Source: Rhodococcus sp. HNM0569 (GTDB lineage: Bacteria; Actinomycetota; Actinomycetes; Mycobacteriales; Mycobacteriaceae). From it: 64,000 nt of DNA. Of the stretch, positions 1 through 8,161 are shown one piece after another; position 1 is the stretch's first letter, and each line of letters begins with the position of its first letter. The translations under genes and the position numbers were made by a program. Where the stretch lies: assembly GCF_012726205.1 (NCBI RefSeq), contig NZ_JAASAE010000005.1, positions 1 through 64,000 of the forward strand, written 5' to 3'. The notes under the pieces were generated by a model, which saw only the letters and a program-made list of their open reading frames with translations, did no database searches and had not been told where the DNA came from.

Positions 1-1138
1 CACTGGCGATGAAAGCCGGGCCACGCACACTCGCCGTCGTGCTCTCGCCAGACGACGTCGACACCGTCCTCACCGGTGCCGACGACGCGTTCACCGCGGC
101 GAATCGCGAAAAGGTGGCAGCACTGTCGCCGTTCCAGCCGCACGGCGTGCTGATCTCACGGGGCGAACTCCGCCACGCGCGGCGCTCGTTCAACGAAGCG
201 ATTCTCGACACCGGCTCGGCGCTGCACCGGCTCGCCGAACCGTTCGTCGACGTCGTCGAACGCGAAGCCGACGCACTCGTCGACACGGCCTGGCGCACCG
301 GCACACTCGGCGCGGCCGCCTTCACCCGGGCCTGGTGGCGCGTCGTCCGACAGCTCGTGTTCGGACCGGCCGCGCGCGACGACGACACGCTCACCGACGA
401 GTTGTGGAGGCTGCGGTCGGACGGCAACTGGTCGTACGTGCATCCCGTCCGCCACCGGCTGCGCGATCGGTTCACCGCTCGGCTGCACCGCGCTGCACAG
501 GACGCGCCGGCAGAGTCGCTTGCGGGAGCCGTTGCCGCGACAGCGGCCCCGGGTGCTGTCGATGCGGTGGGGCAGATTCCGCACTGGCTTTCGCGTTCGA
601 CGCCGCGGGAATGGTCACCTTACGCACGCTCGCCGTCCTGTCGACCCACGACGAGCACCGCGACGCGGCGCTCGCCGAGTACGCCGCGGAGTCTGGACCG
701 GCCCGCCCGCTGCGGCGATTGCGTGACTGCGTCCTCGACGCGACGCGTCTGTGGCCGACGACGCCCGTCATCCTGCGGGACTCGCTCGTGCCGACCGCGT
801 GGTCCGACGACCGAGGCAGCCACACGATTCCCGCGGGTACCGGCTTCGCGGTCGTCGCGGCGGCATTCCACCGCGACGACGGGCTGCCGTTCGCGCACAC
901 CTTCACGCCGGAGATCTGGTCGGACGGGCGAGCCGACACCCACCCGGCGCTCGTGCCGTTCAGCGCCGGCCCGGCGCGCTGTCCCGGCGAAAACCTCGTG
1001 CTGCTCGTGACCAGTTCGATGCTGGGTGCGCTGCTTTCCCGCGGTGGGTTCGACGTGACCTCACGCGTGCGGCCCACCCCACACGCGCCGATGCCCGCGA
1101 CCCTCGACCACTTCGGGCTGACGTTCGCGGTGCGCTGA
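1..1138 (+). pseudogene. Cytochrome P450, frameshifted and truncated at the window edge
   Basis: Two reading frames together give a P450. The first runs from the window edge to about position 590 and ends in QIPHWL. The second starts at about 591 with FAFDAAGMVT and runs to the TGA at 1136-1138. One missing base around 588-591 (ctttcgcg, expected as ctnttcgcg) would restore a continuous FDAAG I-helix segment. The haem-ligand loop FSAGPARCPG is intact. The K-helix ExxR motif reads DATR (LDATRLWP), with Asp in place of the near-invariant Glu. The first ATG at 9 is probably internal, because P450s normally have about 40 more N-terminal residues, so the gene starts outside the window. The 3' end overlaps the convergent pentapeptide gene by 78 nt. 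A sequencing error would explain the frameshift equally well. Confidence 0.8.
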
Positions 1139-1996
1139 GCGCCCGCTCCACGTAAGCGGCCGCCGGACGTCGGGAGGGAGTGCAGTGGCGTCGTTGCCGT
1201 GCGCGGACTGCAACTGCCCCTGGGTGACGAACAGTGCGTCCGCCAGGTCGGCACCGTCGAGTCGCGCACCGCGCAGATCGGCCCCCAGCAGGTCGACGGC
1301 GGTGAGATCGCTCCCGCGCAGATCACTGCCGATCAAGCAGGCTCCGCGCAGGTCCTCGCCGACCAGGTCGAGTCGGCGGAGGTCACGGCCGGCGAGATCA
1401 GCTCCGGACCCGCCGAGTCCACCGGCCTTCCGGTCGGTCGCACGGTAGGCCGCACGCACCTGTCGGCTCGTGTCGACGAGAACCGCACGGACCTCGTCCC
1501 GCAGGCTCTCGACGTCGAGACGAGCCAGATGGTGCGGTTCACGCCGGGTCAGCGCGGACAGGCCCTCGGAGAGGTCGTGGGCGGCGTCCACGGTCGTGCC
1601 CTCGTACGCGCGTCGGGTCGCTTCCGCGAGATGCCACAGCATCTCGTGCAGTTGGCGGACCACCGTGAAGACGTCGTGCACCAGCGCGGCATCTCGTGGC
1701 GACGTGCGCGCGGCGTCGTCCCCGAACGACCGAGTGACCCGCTGCCCGGCGCCGAAGCAGTCGAATGCGATGCAGCCGCGGTAGCCGCGCGCCTCGAGAC
1801 GGTCGTGGATCGTGCACGAATGGTCCTGGTCGAGGTGATGGCACGGCGTGCCCGCGGACTTGTCTTCCGGGAAGTCGGCCGAGCGTGTGAAGGCGAACGC
1901 CGCGCAGCACAGCGCGACACAGTCCTCGCAGTGCGCGTGCAGCGCAGCGCGGTCGGGTACCGGCGGGGAGGCCATCGCCCGCAGCGTACTGCGCAC
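1061..1996 (-). CDS. Cys-rich pentapeptide-repeat protein
   Basis: This 311-residue protein has two visible parts. The N-terminal ~80 residues are rich in Cys and His (HCEDCVALCC, TPCHHLDQDHSC, GCIAFDCFG), like small metal- or Fe-S-binding YkgJ-type domains. Residues about 200-265 carry pentapeptide repeats of the A(D/N)LxG type (GADLRGARLDGADLADAL), which fold as a right-handed quadrilateral beta-helix. The middle is helical and charged. The start is uncertain: ATG at 1996, or the second Met (MASPP) at 1975, which would give 304 residues. The C-terminal ~40 residues overlap the end of the P450 on the other strand. Pentapeptide proteins can mimic DNA and protect gyrase, but nothing here shows that role. 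Function unknown. Confidence 0.7.
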   Translation of the reverse strand: MRSTLRAMASPPVPDRAALHAHCEDCVALCCAAFAFTRSADFPEDKSAGTPCHHLDQDHSCTIHDRLEARGYRGCIAFDCFGAGQRVTRSFGDDAARTSPRDAALVHDVFTVVRQLHEMLWHLAEATRRAYEGTTVDAAHDLSEGLSALTRREPHHLARLDVESLRDEVRAVLVDTSRQVRAAYRATDRKAGGLGGSGADLAGRDLRRLDLVGEDLRGACLIGSDLRGSDLTAVDLLGADLRGARLDGADLADALFVTQGQLQSAHGNDATALPPDVRRPLTWSGRSAHRERQPEVVEGRGHRRVWGGPHA

Positions 1997-2032
1997 CGAC
2001 CGTGGGGCGCCTGCGAATTGTTCGACGCCGCC

Positions 2033-2722
2033 TCAGTGCACCGGACCGATGCGGCTCGGCGGCCAGAACTTGAAGACCGCGCGGCCACGCACGTTGTCGA
2101 CGGGCACGGTGCCCTGCAACTCGTCGGTGACATGTGCGCGCGAGTCGGCGGAATGATTGCGGTTGTCGCCCATCACCCACACATTCCCGTCGGGCACCGT
2201 GATCGGGCCGAACATGCGGCCGGCCGGATAGGCCGCGTTGCCGCCCGCCGGATTCCACGGGAAGTCCGACTCGACGTACGGCTCGTCGAGCGCGAGTCCG
2301 TCGACCGTGACCCGGCCGGTGGGATCGCAGCACTGCACGGTCTGACCGCCGACCGCGATGACCCGCTTGACGAGGTCGTTCTCGTCGGGCGGCGCGAGAC
2401 CGACGACGGACGCCGCGTTCTCGATCGCCCGAATCACCGAGTTGTCCGACCGGATCGACGTGTACGCGGTGTTCCACGACGGCGGCCCGACGAAGACGAC
2501 GACATCACCGTTCTCCGGCTCGCTCACCTGGTACGTCAGCTTCTCCGCGATGATCCGGTCGCCGGTGCAGCCCGGGCAGCCGTGCAGTGTCGGTTCCATC
2601 GACTCGGACGGGATGAAATACGGCCGTGCGACCCAGGTCTGGAGCGCAAACGCGGCGACGACCACCACGACCACCAGCACCACCGTGTTCCGGATCGACC
2701 GGAGTGCTCGACGTCGCGCCAC
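2033..2722 (-). CDS. lepB: Signal peptidase I
   Basis: Signal peptidase I removes N-terminal signal peptides from secreted proteins at the outer face of the membrane. The 229-residue protein has a basic start, one membrane segment (residues about 13-29, almost all Val), then the catalytic-serine box PSESMEPTL with Ser41, and the general-base Lys in NDLVKRVIAVGG (Lys119). The GDN box near the C-terminus (VWVMGDNRNHSADSR) completes the family signature. It is shorter than the ~290-residue LepB of M. tuberculosis, so it may be a second, compact paralogue. CPGCTGD and CC pairs lie in the extracellular part. The gene follows the monooxygenase operon after 75 nt and may be read through from it, but no functional link is evident. 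Confidence 0.9.
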   Translation of the reverse strand: MARRRALRSIRNTVVLVVVVVVAAFALQTWVARPYFIPSESMEPTLHGCPGCTGDRIIAEKLTYQVSEPENGDVVVFVGPPSWNTAYTSIRSDNSVIRAIENAASVVGLAPPDENDLVKRVIAVGGQTVQCCDPTGRVTVDGLALDEPYVESDFPWNPAGGNAAYPAGRMFGPITVPDGNVWVMGDNRNHSADSRAHVTDELQGTVPVDNVRGRAVFKFWPPSRIGPVH

Positions 2723-2797
2723 TCGTCCAGGCTAGAGAATTGCCGCGAACGCCGGGCCGTCTCCGCGGGATTCGCGTGAGAAGGCCCGACGCCGGGC

Positions 2798-4384
2798 TCA
2801 CGCGAACTCGAAGCCGTGGTAGTGGGAGACGGCGACACCGTCGCAGATCTGCTTGTACGTGCCCACGCCGGCCACGAAGGGCAGGAAGACCCGTTTCTTG
2901 CCGGGGACGTTCGCGCCCATGTACCACGACGCGGCGTTCGGGAACAGCGTCAGGTCGGCGGTGTCGTTCGTCGTGTTCACCCAGTTGTCCTCGGCATCGA
3001 CGTCCGCCTCGATGCGGGCGAATCCGCGTTCGCGCACGTGGGCGAGTGCCGACGCGATCCATTCGACGTGATACTCGATCGACGTCATCATGTTCGACAG
3101 CACAGACGGGCTCTGCGGGCCGGTGACGGTGAACAGATTCGGGAAACCCGCCGACATCAGTCCGAGGTACGTGCGCGGACCGTCCGCCCACTTGGCGCGC
3201 AGCGTGCGGTCGCCGTTGCGCACGTCGATCGCCTCGAGCGCGCCGGTCATCGCATCGAAACCGGTGGCGAACACGATGACATCGACCTCGTGCTCGGTTT
3301 CGCCCGCGACGACGCCGCGTGCGGTGATCCGCCGGATCGGGTCTTCGGTGAGATCGACGAGCGCGACGTTGTCGCGGTTGTAGACCTCGTAGTAGCCGGT
3401 GTCGACGCACATCCGTTTCGCGGCGATCGGGTACGAGCGGGGCGTGAGCTTCTCCGCGACCTCGGGGTCGTGCACGGTCTCGCGGATCCGGGTACGCACG
3501 TACTCGGCGGCGAGTTCGTTGGCCACCGGATCCTGCAGCAGGTCACGGAAGGTCTGCTGGTAGCACAAGCCGCCGTCCAGCCAGCGTCTGCCGAGTTCCG
3601 CGGACGCGTCGTCTGCGGCGAGGTCGTCGAAGAAGGGCGGCTCGTCGCCCGCGCACTGCGCGCCGCCTCGTGAGAGCCGGCTGAGCTCGCGGAACTCGGG
3701 GTAGTGGGCCTTGACCGCCGCGAGTTCGTCGGTGATGGTCCGATTGCGCGCGGGTACCGCGTAGGGCGGCGTGCGCTGGAACACCGTGAGCGCTGCGACA
3801 TCGGGCGCGATGGCCGTGATCGTCTGCAGGCCCGACGATCCCGTTCCGATCACGGCGACCCGCTTGCCGGTGAGATCGACGCCGTCGTGGGGCCAGTTCC
3901 ACGTCCGGTAGGTGGCACCCGTGAATTCGTCCTCCCCCTCGAACCGCGGATGCAGCGGCACCGACAGGCACCCGGTGGCCGCGACGACGAAGCGGGCCGT
4001 GCGACGCGCACCGTCGTCGGTCGTGACGGTCCACTCGTTCGCCGTGTCGTCGAAGTCGAGTGCGGTGACCCGTGTGTCGAACTCGATGTCGCGCCGTAGG
4101 TCGTGACGGTCGGCGACATGCCGCACGTAGGCGAGGATCTCGGGCTGCGCGGCGTACCGCTCGCTCCAGTCCCACTCCTGCTCGAGCTCGGGGTCGAACG
4201 AGTAGGAATACTCGATCGACTCGATGTCGCACCGGGCTCCGGGATACCGATTGTGGTACCACGTGCCACCCACGTCGGGCGCCGCCTCGAGCACCTTCGT
4301 GTCGAAACCGAGCTCCCGCAGCGCATACAGTTGATAGAGGCCCGCGAAGCCGGCCCCGATGACGACGACATCGTGATCTGCCAT
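2798..4384 (-). CDS. Flavin monooxygenase of the Baeyer-Villiger type (MymA-like)
   Basis: FAD- and NADPH-dependent monooxygenases of this class insert oxygen next to a ketone (giving an ester) or oxidise a heteroatom. The 528-residue protein has the FAD Rossmann motif GAGFAG (10-15), GGTWYHNRYPGARCD (39-53) and the NADPH motif GTGSSG (180-185). The Baeyer-Villiger fingerprint FxGxxxHxxxW[P/D] is present at 154-165 as FTGATYRTWNWP, but the conserved His is Arg160. The start at ATG 4384 is followed at once by the FAD motif; the longer open frame upstream reads through the esterase gene in another frame. One nucleotide separates this start from the esterase stop, so the two are co-translated. 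The next genes upstream (esterase, aldehyde and alcohol dehydrogenases) fit an alcohol-ketone-ester catabolic route. Substrate unknown. Confidence 0.88.
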   Translation of the reverse strand: MADHDVVVIGAGFAGLYQLYALRELGFDTKVLEAAPDVGGTWYHNRYPGARCDIESIEYSYSFDPELEQEWDWSERYAAQPEILAYVRHVADRHDLRRDIEFDTRVTALDFDDTANEWTVTTDDGARRTARFVVAATGCLSVPLHPRFEGEDEFTGATYRTWNWPHDGVDLTGKRVAVIGTGSSGLQTITAIAPDVAALTVFQRTPPYAVPARNRTITDELAAVKAHYPEFRELSRLSRGGAQCAGDEPPFFDDLAADDASAELGRRWLDGGLCYQQTFRDLLQDPVANELAAEYVRTRIRETVHDPEVAEKLTPRSYPIAAKRMCVDTGYYEVYNRDNVALVDLTEDPIRRITARGVVAGETEHEVDVIVFATGFDAMTGALEAIDVRNGDRTLRAKWADGPRTYLGLMSAGFPNLFTVTGPQSPSVLSNMMTSIEYHVEWIASALAHVRERGFARIEADVDAEDNWVNTTNDTADLTLFPNAASWYMGANVPGKKRVFLPFVAGVGTYKQICDGVAVSHYHGFEFA

Positions 4385-4385
4385 C

Positions 4386-5354
4386 TCATACCACCTTTCG
4401 CTGGACGGGTCCGTCAGCTCTGCCTGCGACGAAGGCCCCGATGTAGTCGGCGACGAGTGCGATGCCGGCGGCGTAGCCGGGCAGGATGTTCGCCATCTGG
4501 AAGTACGCGTGCATCTGACCCGCCGCCTCCTCGAGCGTGACGGGCACCCCCGCGTCGGCGAGCGCCTGCGCGTACGCGACGCCTTCGTCGTGCAGCGGGT
4601 CGTACTCGGCGACGTACACGAGGGCGGGCGGCAGACCGGACAGGTCGTCGGCACGCAAGGGCGACGCATCCGGGTGCCTGCGCGCGGAGTCGTCGGGCAG
4701 GTAGTGGTTCCAGAACCAGATCATGGTCTCGCGCCCGAGCAGCAGCTGGTTCTCGGGCGCGAGATAGGACGGCCGTTCGAAGTCGCAGTCGGTCACCGGG
4801 TAGACGAGCACCTGACAGTCGACCGTCGGCCCACCGCGGTCGCGTGCCCATCGGGCCATGACGGCGGCGAGGTTGCCGCCTGCGCTGTCGCCCGCCACGA
4901 TCAGCGGCACGCCCGCGGGCGCGAAGTCCGCCGCATGTGATGCCGCCCAGGTCAACCCGACCCAGCTGTCGTCGAGCGCGGTGGGGAAGGGGTGTTCGGG
5001 TGCCTTGCGGTAGTTGACCAGCACGACCGTCGACCGGGTCAGCTGGGCGAGATGCCTGCCGACGTGGTCGTACTGCAGATCGATGTCGCCGATCACCCAG
5101 CCGCCGCCGTGGAAGTACACGACGACGGCCTGGGGTTCGCCTTCGGGAACGAGGACCCGGACGCGGACGCGGCCACCGTCCGCCGCGTCGAGCTTCAGGT
5201 CGTGCACCGACGCCATCTCGGGGCCGCGTCCGCTGAGGCCGGACATGATCGGGCCGCTCATCCGGGCGATCGCCGGCGTGCTCTCGTGGATCGGCGGGTC
5301 GCGCTGTTCCGCGAGCTGCGCCAGGAAGATCTGCGTGACGGGATCGAGCGGCAT
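4386..5354 (-). CDS. Alpha/beta hydrolase of the hormone-sensitive lipase family (LipR-like esterase)
   Basis: This 322-residue carboxylesterase has the HSL-family oxyanion motif HGGG (82-85), nucleophile Ser157 in GDSAGG, Asp252 in EYDPLHDEG and His282 in GQMHAYF, a complete catalytic triad. There is no signal peptide, so it is cytosolic. It lies in the same operon as the monooxygenase (1 nt gap) and the aldehyde dehydrogenase (8 nt gap). The natural inference is that it hydrolyses the ester made by the monooxygenase. M. tuberculosis lipR sits beside mymA in a comparable operon. Confidence 0.9.
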   Translation of the reverse strand: MPLDPVTQIFLAQLAEQRDPPIHESTPAIARMSGPIMSGLSGRGPEMASVHDLKLDAADGGRVRVRVLVPEGEPQAVVVYFHGGGWVIGDIDLQYDHVGRHLAQLTRSTVVLVNYRKAPEHPFPTALDDSWVGLTWAASHAADFAPAGVPLIVAGDSAGGNLAAVMARWARDRGGPTVDCQVLVYPVTDCDFERPSYLAPENQLLLGRETMIWFWNHYLPDDSARRHPDASPLRADDLSGLPPALVYVAEYDPLHDEGVAYAQALADAGVPVTLEEAAGQMHAYFQMANILPGYAAGIALVADYIGAFVAGRADGPVQRKVV

Positions 5355-5362
5355 GGGTTCTC

Positions 5363-6784
5363 CTATCCTTGGATCGACTTGACCTCGAGGAACTCTTCGA
5401 GTCCGAACACCCCGGCCTCGCGGCCGTTGCCCGACTGCTTGTAGCCACCGAACGGGGCGTTGGGGTTGAACGCCCCGTCGTTGATCTGGATCTGGCCGGC
5501 CCGTATCCGGCGTGCGATCGCCTCGGCCCGCTCGCGCGAGGCCGACCACACCGCCCCGGCCAGCCCGTAGTCGGTCGCGTTCGCGAGCCGGACCGCCTCC
5601 TCCTCGCTGTCGTAGGGCTCGATCGAGAGCACCAGGCCGAAGATCTCTTCCCGGTGAATCGTCATGTCTTCGGTAACATCCGAGAACACCGTCGGCCGCA
5701 CGAACGCGCCGGGCGCGTCGATGTTCGGCTCCCCTCCGGTCACCAGCCGGGCACCCTCGTCGATGCCCTTGCGGATGTAGCCGGCCACGCGCTGCTGCTG
5801 GGCACGCGAGGACAGCGGACCGACCGCGGTGCCGTCGTCGGTGGGATCGCCGACCGGCAGGGCGTCGGCGGTCGCCTTCGCGAGCGCCTCGACCTCGGCG
5901 AGCTTGCCGCGCGGCACGAGCATCCGGGTGAGCGCGGTGCACGTCTGGCCCGAGTTGAGCATCATCGCCTGCACGGACGTGGGCACGACCGCGCCGAGGT
6001 CCGCGTCGTCGAGGACGACATTGGGGCTCTTGCCGCCGAGCTCGAGCGAGACCTTCTTGACCGTACCGGCCGCGACCTCGGACACCCGCCGACCCGCACG
6101 CGTCGAACCGGTGAAGCTCACGATGTCGACGTCGGGATGCCCGGCGATCGCCTCGCCGACGTCGGAGCCCGTGCCGAACACGACGTTGAACACGCCTGGG
6201 GGAAGGCCGATCTCGTCGACGATGTCGACGAGGGCCAGCGCGCACAGCGGCGTCACCTCGCTGGGTTTGACGACGACGGTGTTGCCCGTCGCCAAGCCGT
6301 ACGCGACTTTGAGTGCGATCTGGTGCAGCGGATAGTTCCACGGGGTGATCGCGCCGAGCACGCCGAACGGTTCGCGGACGATCGTCGAACCTCGGTGTTC
6401 GGTCTCGAAATCATAGCTGCGCACGATGTTCGCGGCTTCCGCGAAGCTGTTGAGTGGCAGCGGTACCTGGATGGCGCGGGCGACCGAGATCGGGCAACCC
6501 AGCTCCGACGAGATGGTGCGGGCGATGTCCTCACTGCGTTCGGACAGCTTGCCCGCAATTGCGGCGAGGTAGTCGGCACGCTGGTCGGGCGGCGTCTGCG
6601 ACCACGCAGGGAAGGCGGCGCGCGCGGCGGCCACCGCGGTGTCGACGTCGGAAGCGGTGCTCGCAGTGACCTCGGCGATCACCTCGTCCGTCGCCGGATC
6701 GGTGACGGGGATGCGTGTCGTGCCGGTCGACGGCGTCCAGGCGCCGTCGATGTAATTCTTGTCGTGGATGGTGCTGTCGCTCAT
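5363..6784 (-). CDS. NAD(P)-dependent aldehyde dehydrogenase
   Basis: Oxidises an aldehyde to the carboxylic acid. The 473-residue protein has the oxyanion segment PWN (148-150), catalytic Glu248 in LELGGKSPN, nucleophile Cys282 in NSGQTC, the SFTGSTRAG cofactor loop and the C-terminal [11 protein letters not shown] signature. Length and motifs are those of the standard ALDH family. A GGAG core lies 8 nt before the ATG. It follows the alcohol dehydrogenase after 51 nt in the same operon, consistent with stepwise alcohol-aldehyde-acid oxidation of cleavage products. Confidence 0.92.
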   Translation of the reverse strand: MSDSTIHDKNYIDGAWTPSTGTTRIPVTDPATDEVIAEVTASTASDVDTAVAAARAAFPAWSQTPPDQRADYLAAIAGKLSERSEDIARTISSELGCPISVARAIQVPLPLNSFAEAANIVRSYDFETEHRGSTIVREPFGVLGAITPWNYPLHQIALKVAYGLATGNTVVVKPSEVTPLCALALVDIVDEIGLPPGVFNVVFGTGSDVGEAIAGHPDVDIVSFTGSTRAGRRVSEVAAGTVKKVSLELGGKSPNVVLDDADLGAVVPTSVQAMMLNSGQTCTALTRMLVPRGKLAEVEALAKATADALPVGDPTDDGTAVGPLSSRAQQQRVAGYIRKGIDEGARLVTGGEPNIDAPGAFVRPTVFSDVTEDMTIHREEIFGLVLSIEPYDSEEEAVRLANATDYGLAGAVWSASRERAEAIARRIRAGQIQINDGAFNPNAPFGGYKQSGNGREAGVFGLEEFLEVKSIQG

Positions 6785-6835
6785 ACGAATACGCTCCGGA
6801 AGTCGGCAGGTGGGAAGTCGGCGGTGGGCGGTCGG

Positions 6836-7963
6836 TCAGTAGTCGGCGTCGGAGTACACGACGAGGCCGCGCAGGTTCTTGCCGTCGAACATGTCCTGGT
6901 AGCCCTGGTTGATGTCTTCGAGGCGGTACCGCGTGGTGACGAGTTCGTCGAGCTTGAGCTGACCGGTGCGATACAGGTCGAGCAACTTCGGAATCTGGGT
7001 GCGCGGGCCGACGCCGCCGAAGATCGCGCCCTGCACACGCTTCTGCAGCAGCGTCAGCTCGAACAGGTTCAGGTCGACCGTCGACTGCGTGAAATCGCCC
7101 ATGCCCGTGACGATCACCTGACCGCCCTTCGCGGTGAGGCTCAGTGCCTGCTGGATGTGCTCGCCGTGTATCTCGCCCACGGTGATGATCGTGACCTGCG
7201 CCATCTTGCCCCACGTGAACTCGGGGATCTCGGCGGCGGCGTCCTCGACCGACGCGTACGAGTGGGTCGCGCCGAACTCGAGGGCTTTCTTGCGTTTGAA
7301 GTCGACCGGATCGATCGCGACGACGTAGCGTGCGCCCGCGAAGGCTGCGCCCTGGATCGCGTTGATGCCGACACCGCCGATGCCCATGACGACCACCGTG
7401 TCGCCGGGGCGGGTGTCGCCGATCTCGGTGGCCGAACCCCAGCCCGTCGACACACCGCAGCCGAGCAGCGCCGCGGTCTCGAGCGGAATGTCGTCCTCGA
7501 TCTTGACGACCGACGCCTGGTTGACCGTCACGTACGGCGCGAACGTGCCGAGCAGGCACATCTGGATCACCGGGTCGCCGTCGCGTGTGACCCGGTAGGT
7601 CTTGTCCGAGATCGCCTGTCCGGTGAGCAGTCCGGCCCCCTCGTCGCACAGGTTCTGCAGGCCCGACGCGCACGACGGGCACGTGCCGCACGCGGGGATG
7701 AACGCGAGCACCACGTGATCGCCCTCGGCGAGGCGTGAGACGCCCGGGCCGACCTTGGTGACGATGCCCGCGCCCTCGTGGCCGCCCAGGACGGGCATGA
7801 ACGGGACCGGGCTGCCGCCGGAGACGACGTGCGCATCCGAATGGCACAGGCCCGATGCGGCGAGCCGCACCTGCACCTCGCCTTCCACCGGATCGCCCAG
7901 ATCGACCTCGGAGATGCGCCAGGGCGCGCCGATTTCCTCGATGACCGCAGCCTTGACCTTCAT
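6836..7963 (-). CDS. Zinc alcohol dehydrogenase, NDMA-dependent (nicotinoprotein) type
   Basis: First gene of the catabolic operon, 375 residues. Catalytic-zinc ligands are Cys40 (GLCHSD) and His62 (GHEGAG). Structural zinc uses Cys92, 95, 98 and 106 (ACGTCPSC...C). The nucleotide fold has GIGGVG. The overall sequence matches the class III-like alcohol dehydrogenases that hold NAD(H) tightly and can be assayed with N,N-dimethyl-4-nitrosoaniline; this cofactor behaviour is family knowledge, not visible here. A strong GAGGAGG ribosome site precedes the ATG. The window has a close paralogue at 13296-14423 with all zinc ligands at identical positions. A CRP-like site lies 57 nt upstream and the divergent AraC-type gene is the likely specific regulator. 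Confidence 0.92.
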   Translation of the reverse strand: MKVKAAVIEEIGAPWRISEVDLGDPVEGEVQVRLAASGLCHSDAHVVSGGSPVPFMPVLGGHEGAGIVTKVGPGVSRLAEGDHVVLAFIPACGTCPSCASGLQNLCDEGAGLLTGQAISDKTYRVTRDGDPVIQMCLLGTFAPYVTVNQASVVKIEDDIPLETAALLGCGVSTGWGSATEIGDTRPGDTVVVMGIGGVGINAIQGAAFAGARYVVAIDPVDFKRKKALEFGATHSYASVEDAAAEIPEFTWGKMAQVTIITVGEIHGEHIQQALSLTAKGGQVIVTGMGDFTQSTVDLNLFELTLLQKRVQGAIFGGVGPRTQIPKLLDLYRTGQLKLDELVTTRYRLEDINQGYQDMFDGKNLRGLVVYSDADY

Positions 7964-8019
7964 GCGACGCCTCCTCGCGTGGGTGCCCCGGCGCGTGCTG
8001 TCCCGCCCGGGTGACTGAA

Positions 8020-8035
8020 TGTGATGTAACTCACG
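8020..8035. promoter_or_regulatory. CRP/GlxR-like operator
   Basis: TGTGA-N6-TCACG sits in the 198-nt divergent space between the alcohol dehydrogenase and the AraC-type gene. It matches the actinobacterial CRP/GlxR consensus TGTGA-N6-TCACA at 9 of 10 fixed positions. The position suggests cAMP-type control of the catabolic operon. Binding is inferred. Confidence 0.6.
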
Positions 8036-8161
8036 TCTGCACGGTAGGCCTGTCCGGCCGGGACGCGACAGGACACGCGCGGCCACACCCCGACTTTTCC
8101 GGCCACTCTCGCGCTCGTCGACACCGTTGACGCTGTCGGCGTGGTCGGCGACACTGACCGC

